From: Acidiphilium acidophilum
GTDB lineage: Bacteria; Pseudomonadota; Alphaproteobacteria; Acetobacterales; Acetobacteraceae
DNA length: 64,000 nt
Assembly (NCBI RefSeq): GCF_033842475.1
Contig: NZ_JAWXYB010000018.1
Location: forward strand, 3,207,501 to 3,271,500
Direction: 5' to 3'
A program made the position numbers and the translations under genes. How positions within the stretch are numbered: position 1 is the first letter of the stretch; every line of letters begins with the position of its first letter. This document shows positions 62,940-64,000 of the stretch, piece by piece. The notes under the pieces are model-generated. The model was given only the letters and a program-made list of their open reading frames with translations, was not told the DNA's origin and searched no databases.

Positions 62940-64000
62940 TCATCCGCGCGCGGCGTGTCGTTCCAGCCGGAATGTCCAGAGTGCCACGATCAGTCCCAGT
63001 GCCGCCATTGCCGCTCCCACCAGCGGCAGGTCGAGGTAGCTCACCCCGATGCCCAGCGCCGCGCCGCCGATCCATGCCCCGGCGGCGTTACCCAGGTTGA
63101 ACGCGCCTTGATTGATGGTCGAGGCAAGGTTCGGCGCATCCCGCGCGAAATCGATCACCCGCGTCTGCAGCGGCGACACCATGGTGAACACGGCCACCCC
63201 CCACACCAGCAGCACGCCGATCGCCAGCACGCCACTGAAGCTCACCAGCCGCAGCACGCCCAGAATCACCGCCAGTGCAGCGAACGTGAGCACGATGGTC
63301 CGCGCCGAGTGCCGATCCGCCAGCCGCCCGCCCAGCAGCCCGCCGGCGGTCAGTCCCGCCCCGAAAATCAGCAAGGCCACGCTCACCCAATGTGGCGACA
63401 ACCCGCTGACGTGCTCCAGCAGGGGCGCGATATAGGTGAACACGCTGAACAGGCTCATCGAGCTCAGCACCGCCATCAGCATCGCGAGCAGCACCTGCGT
63501 CCGCCCCAGAATCCGCACCTCGTTCAGCAACCGCCCGGACCCTCCGGGCATCCCTTTCGGCAATAGCACCGCGATCGCCGCCATCGACACCAGCCCGATC
63601 GCCATCACCGCCCAGAACGTGGCGCGCCATCCCGCCGCCTGCCCCAGAATCGTCCCGGCCGGCACCCCGAGCACGTTGGCCATGGTCAGACCAAGAAACA
63701 CCAGCGCCACCGCCCGCGCCCGTTTCTCGCGCGGCACCAGATCCGCCGCGACGACCGACCCGATCCCGAAAAACGCCCCGTGCGACAATGCGGTGATGAT
63801 CCGCGCTGCCATCATCGTCCAATAACCGGGTGCCAGTGCGCACAGGGCATTGCCCAGCACGAACACGCCCATCAATGAAATCAGCGCGGTCCGCCGCTGC
63901 CACCGCCCCACCAGCACGGCGACGAAGGGCGAGCCGAACGTCACCCCCAGCGCGTAGGCGGTCACCAGATACCCCGCCTGCGGCACCGATACCGCGAAGT
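62940..64000 (-). CDS. MFS transporter, AraJ/PbuE-like (5' end outside window)
   Basis: 353 visible codons of a major facilitator, N-terminal end beyond the right edge (the frame is open at 64000). It begins with FAVSVPQAGYLVTAYALGVT, the typical first helices of the DHA1 drug/purine/sugar efflux subgroup, then VLVGRWQRRTALISLMGVFV (motif A) and ALSHGAFFGIGSVVAADLVP. Ten complete helices are recognisable. Substrate unknown. The window edge removes perhaps 30 to 40 residues. Confidence 0.88.
   Translation of the reverse strand, partial: FAVSVPQAGYLVTAYALGVTFGSPFVAVLVGRWQRRTALISLMGVFVLGNALCALAPGYWTMMAARIITALSHGAFFGIGSVVAADLVPREKRARAVALVFLGLTMANVLGVPAGTILGQAAGWRATFWAVMAIGLVSMAAIAVLLPKGMPGGSGRLLNEVRILGRTQVLLAMLMAVLSSMSLFSVFTYIAPLLEHVSGLSPHWVSVALLIFGAGLTAGGLLGGRLADRHSARTIVLTFAALAVILGVLRLVSFSGVLAIGVLLVWGVAVFTMVSPLQTRVIDFARDAPNLASTINQGAFNLGNAAGAWIGGAALGIGVSYLDLPLVGAAMAALGLIVALWTFRLERHAARG

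Overview
The window reads as chromosomal DNA of a high-G+C alphaproteobacterium, most likely an acidophilic member of the Acetobacteraceae (Acidiphilium-like). This rests on roughly two-thirds G+C, HdaA and usg family genes, HrcA/CIRCE-controlled groESL, paired branched-chain amino acid transporters and the general look of the proteins. The genus cannot be fixed without a database search.

Left part (1-30773) is host sequence. Two complete branched-chain amino acid or amide ABC transporters lie on opposite strands: a five-gene minus-strand operon at 344-4865 and a plus-strand operon at 10387-14895 whose last gene is coupled to a PAP2 phosphatase. Between them sit an Fsr-type efflux pump, gltX, two tandem paralogous lipoproteins, a PAPS-type sulfotransferase and tRNA-Asn(GTT). 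There follow a BaiN/HI0933 flavoprotein, a DUF2784 protein, a CbbR-like LysR regulator, a GT4 glycosyltransferase, a MraY/WecA-type sugar-phosphate transferase, Ppx/GppA, argD-argF, purM-purN, a PerM-type permease, hdaA and ppk. Ppx and Ppk are opposing enzymes of polyphosphate metabolism.

Middle part (about 30766-58556) is a contractile-tailed phage gene cluster, transcribed entirely on the minus strand. In transcription order it holds large terminase, portal, scaffold-like protein, major capsid, head-tail connectors, tail sheath, tube, tail chaperones with a programmed -1 frameshift, baseplate genes (gpU-, gpX-, D-, V-, gp25- and J-like, DUF2612), at least four fibre or spike proteins and lysis genes. 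No integrase, repressor, replication gene, small terminase or endolysin is visible. Two identical 1397-bp IS256-family elements in opposite orientation have entered it, each with a 9-bp target duplication. One splits a 713-codon SGNH-esterase tail protein; the other sits exactly at the ppk/o-spanin junction and has changed the o-spanin C-terminus.

Right part (58557-64000) is host or moron sequence: an outer-membrane beta-barrel protein, usg, groES-groEL behind a promoter with one clear and one degenerate CIRCE element, a TMEM175-type channel and a truncated MFS transporter.

The points most worth following are the morphogenesis-only phage cluster (cryptic prophage or domesticated particle), the GGGAAAC frameshift with its hidden downstream frame, the IS-split esterase, and the Arg/Gly-rich protein in the tape-measure position.
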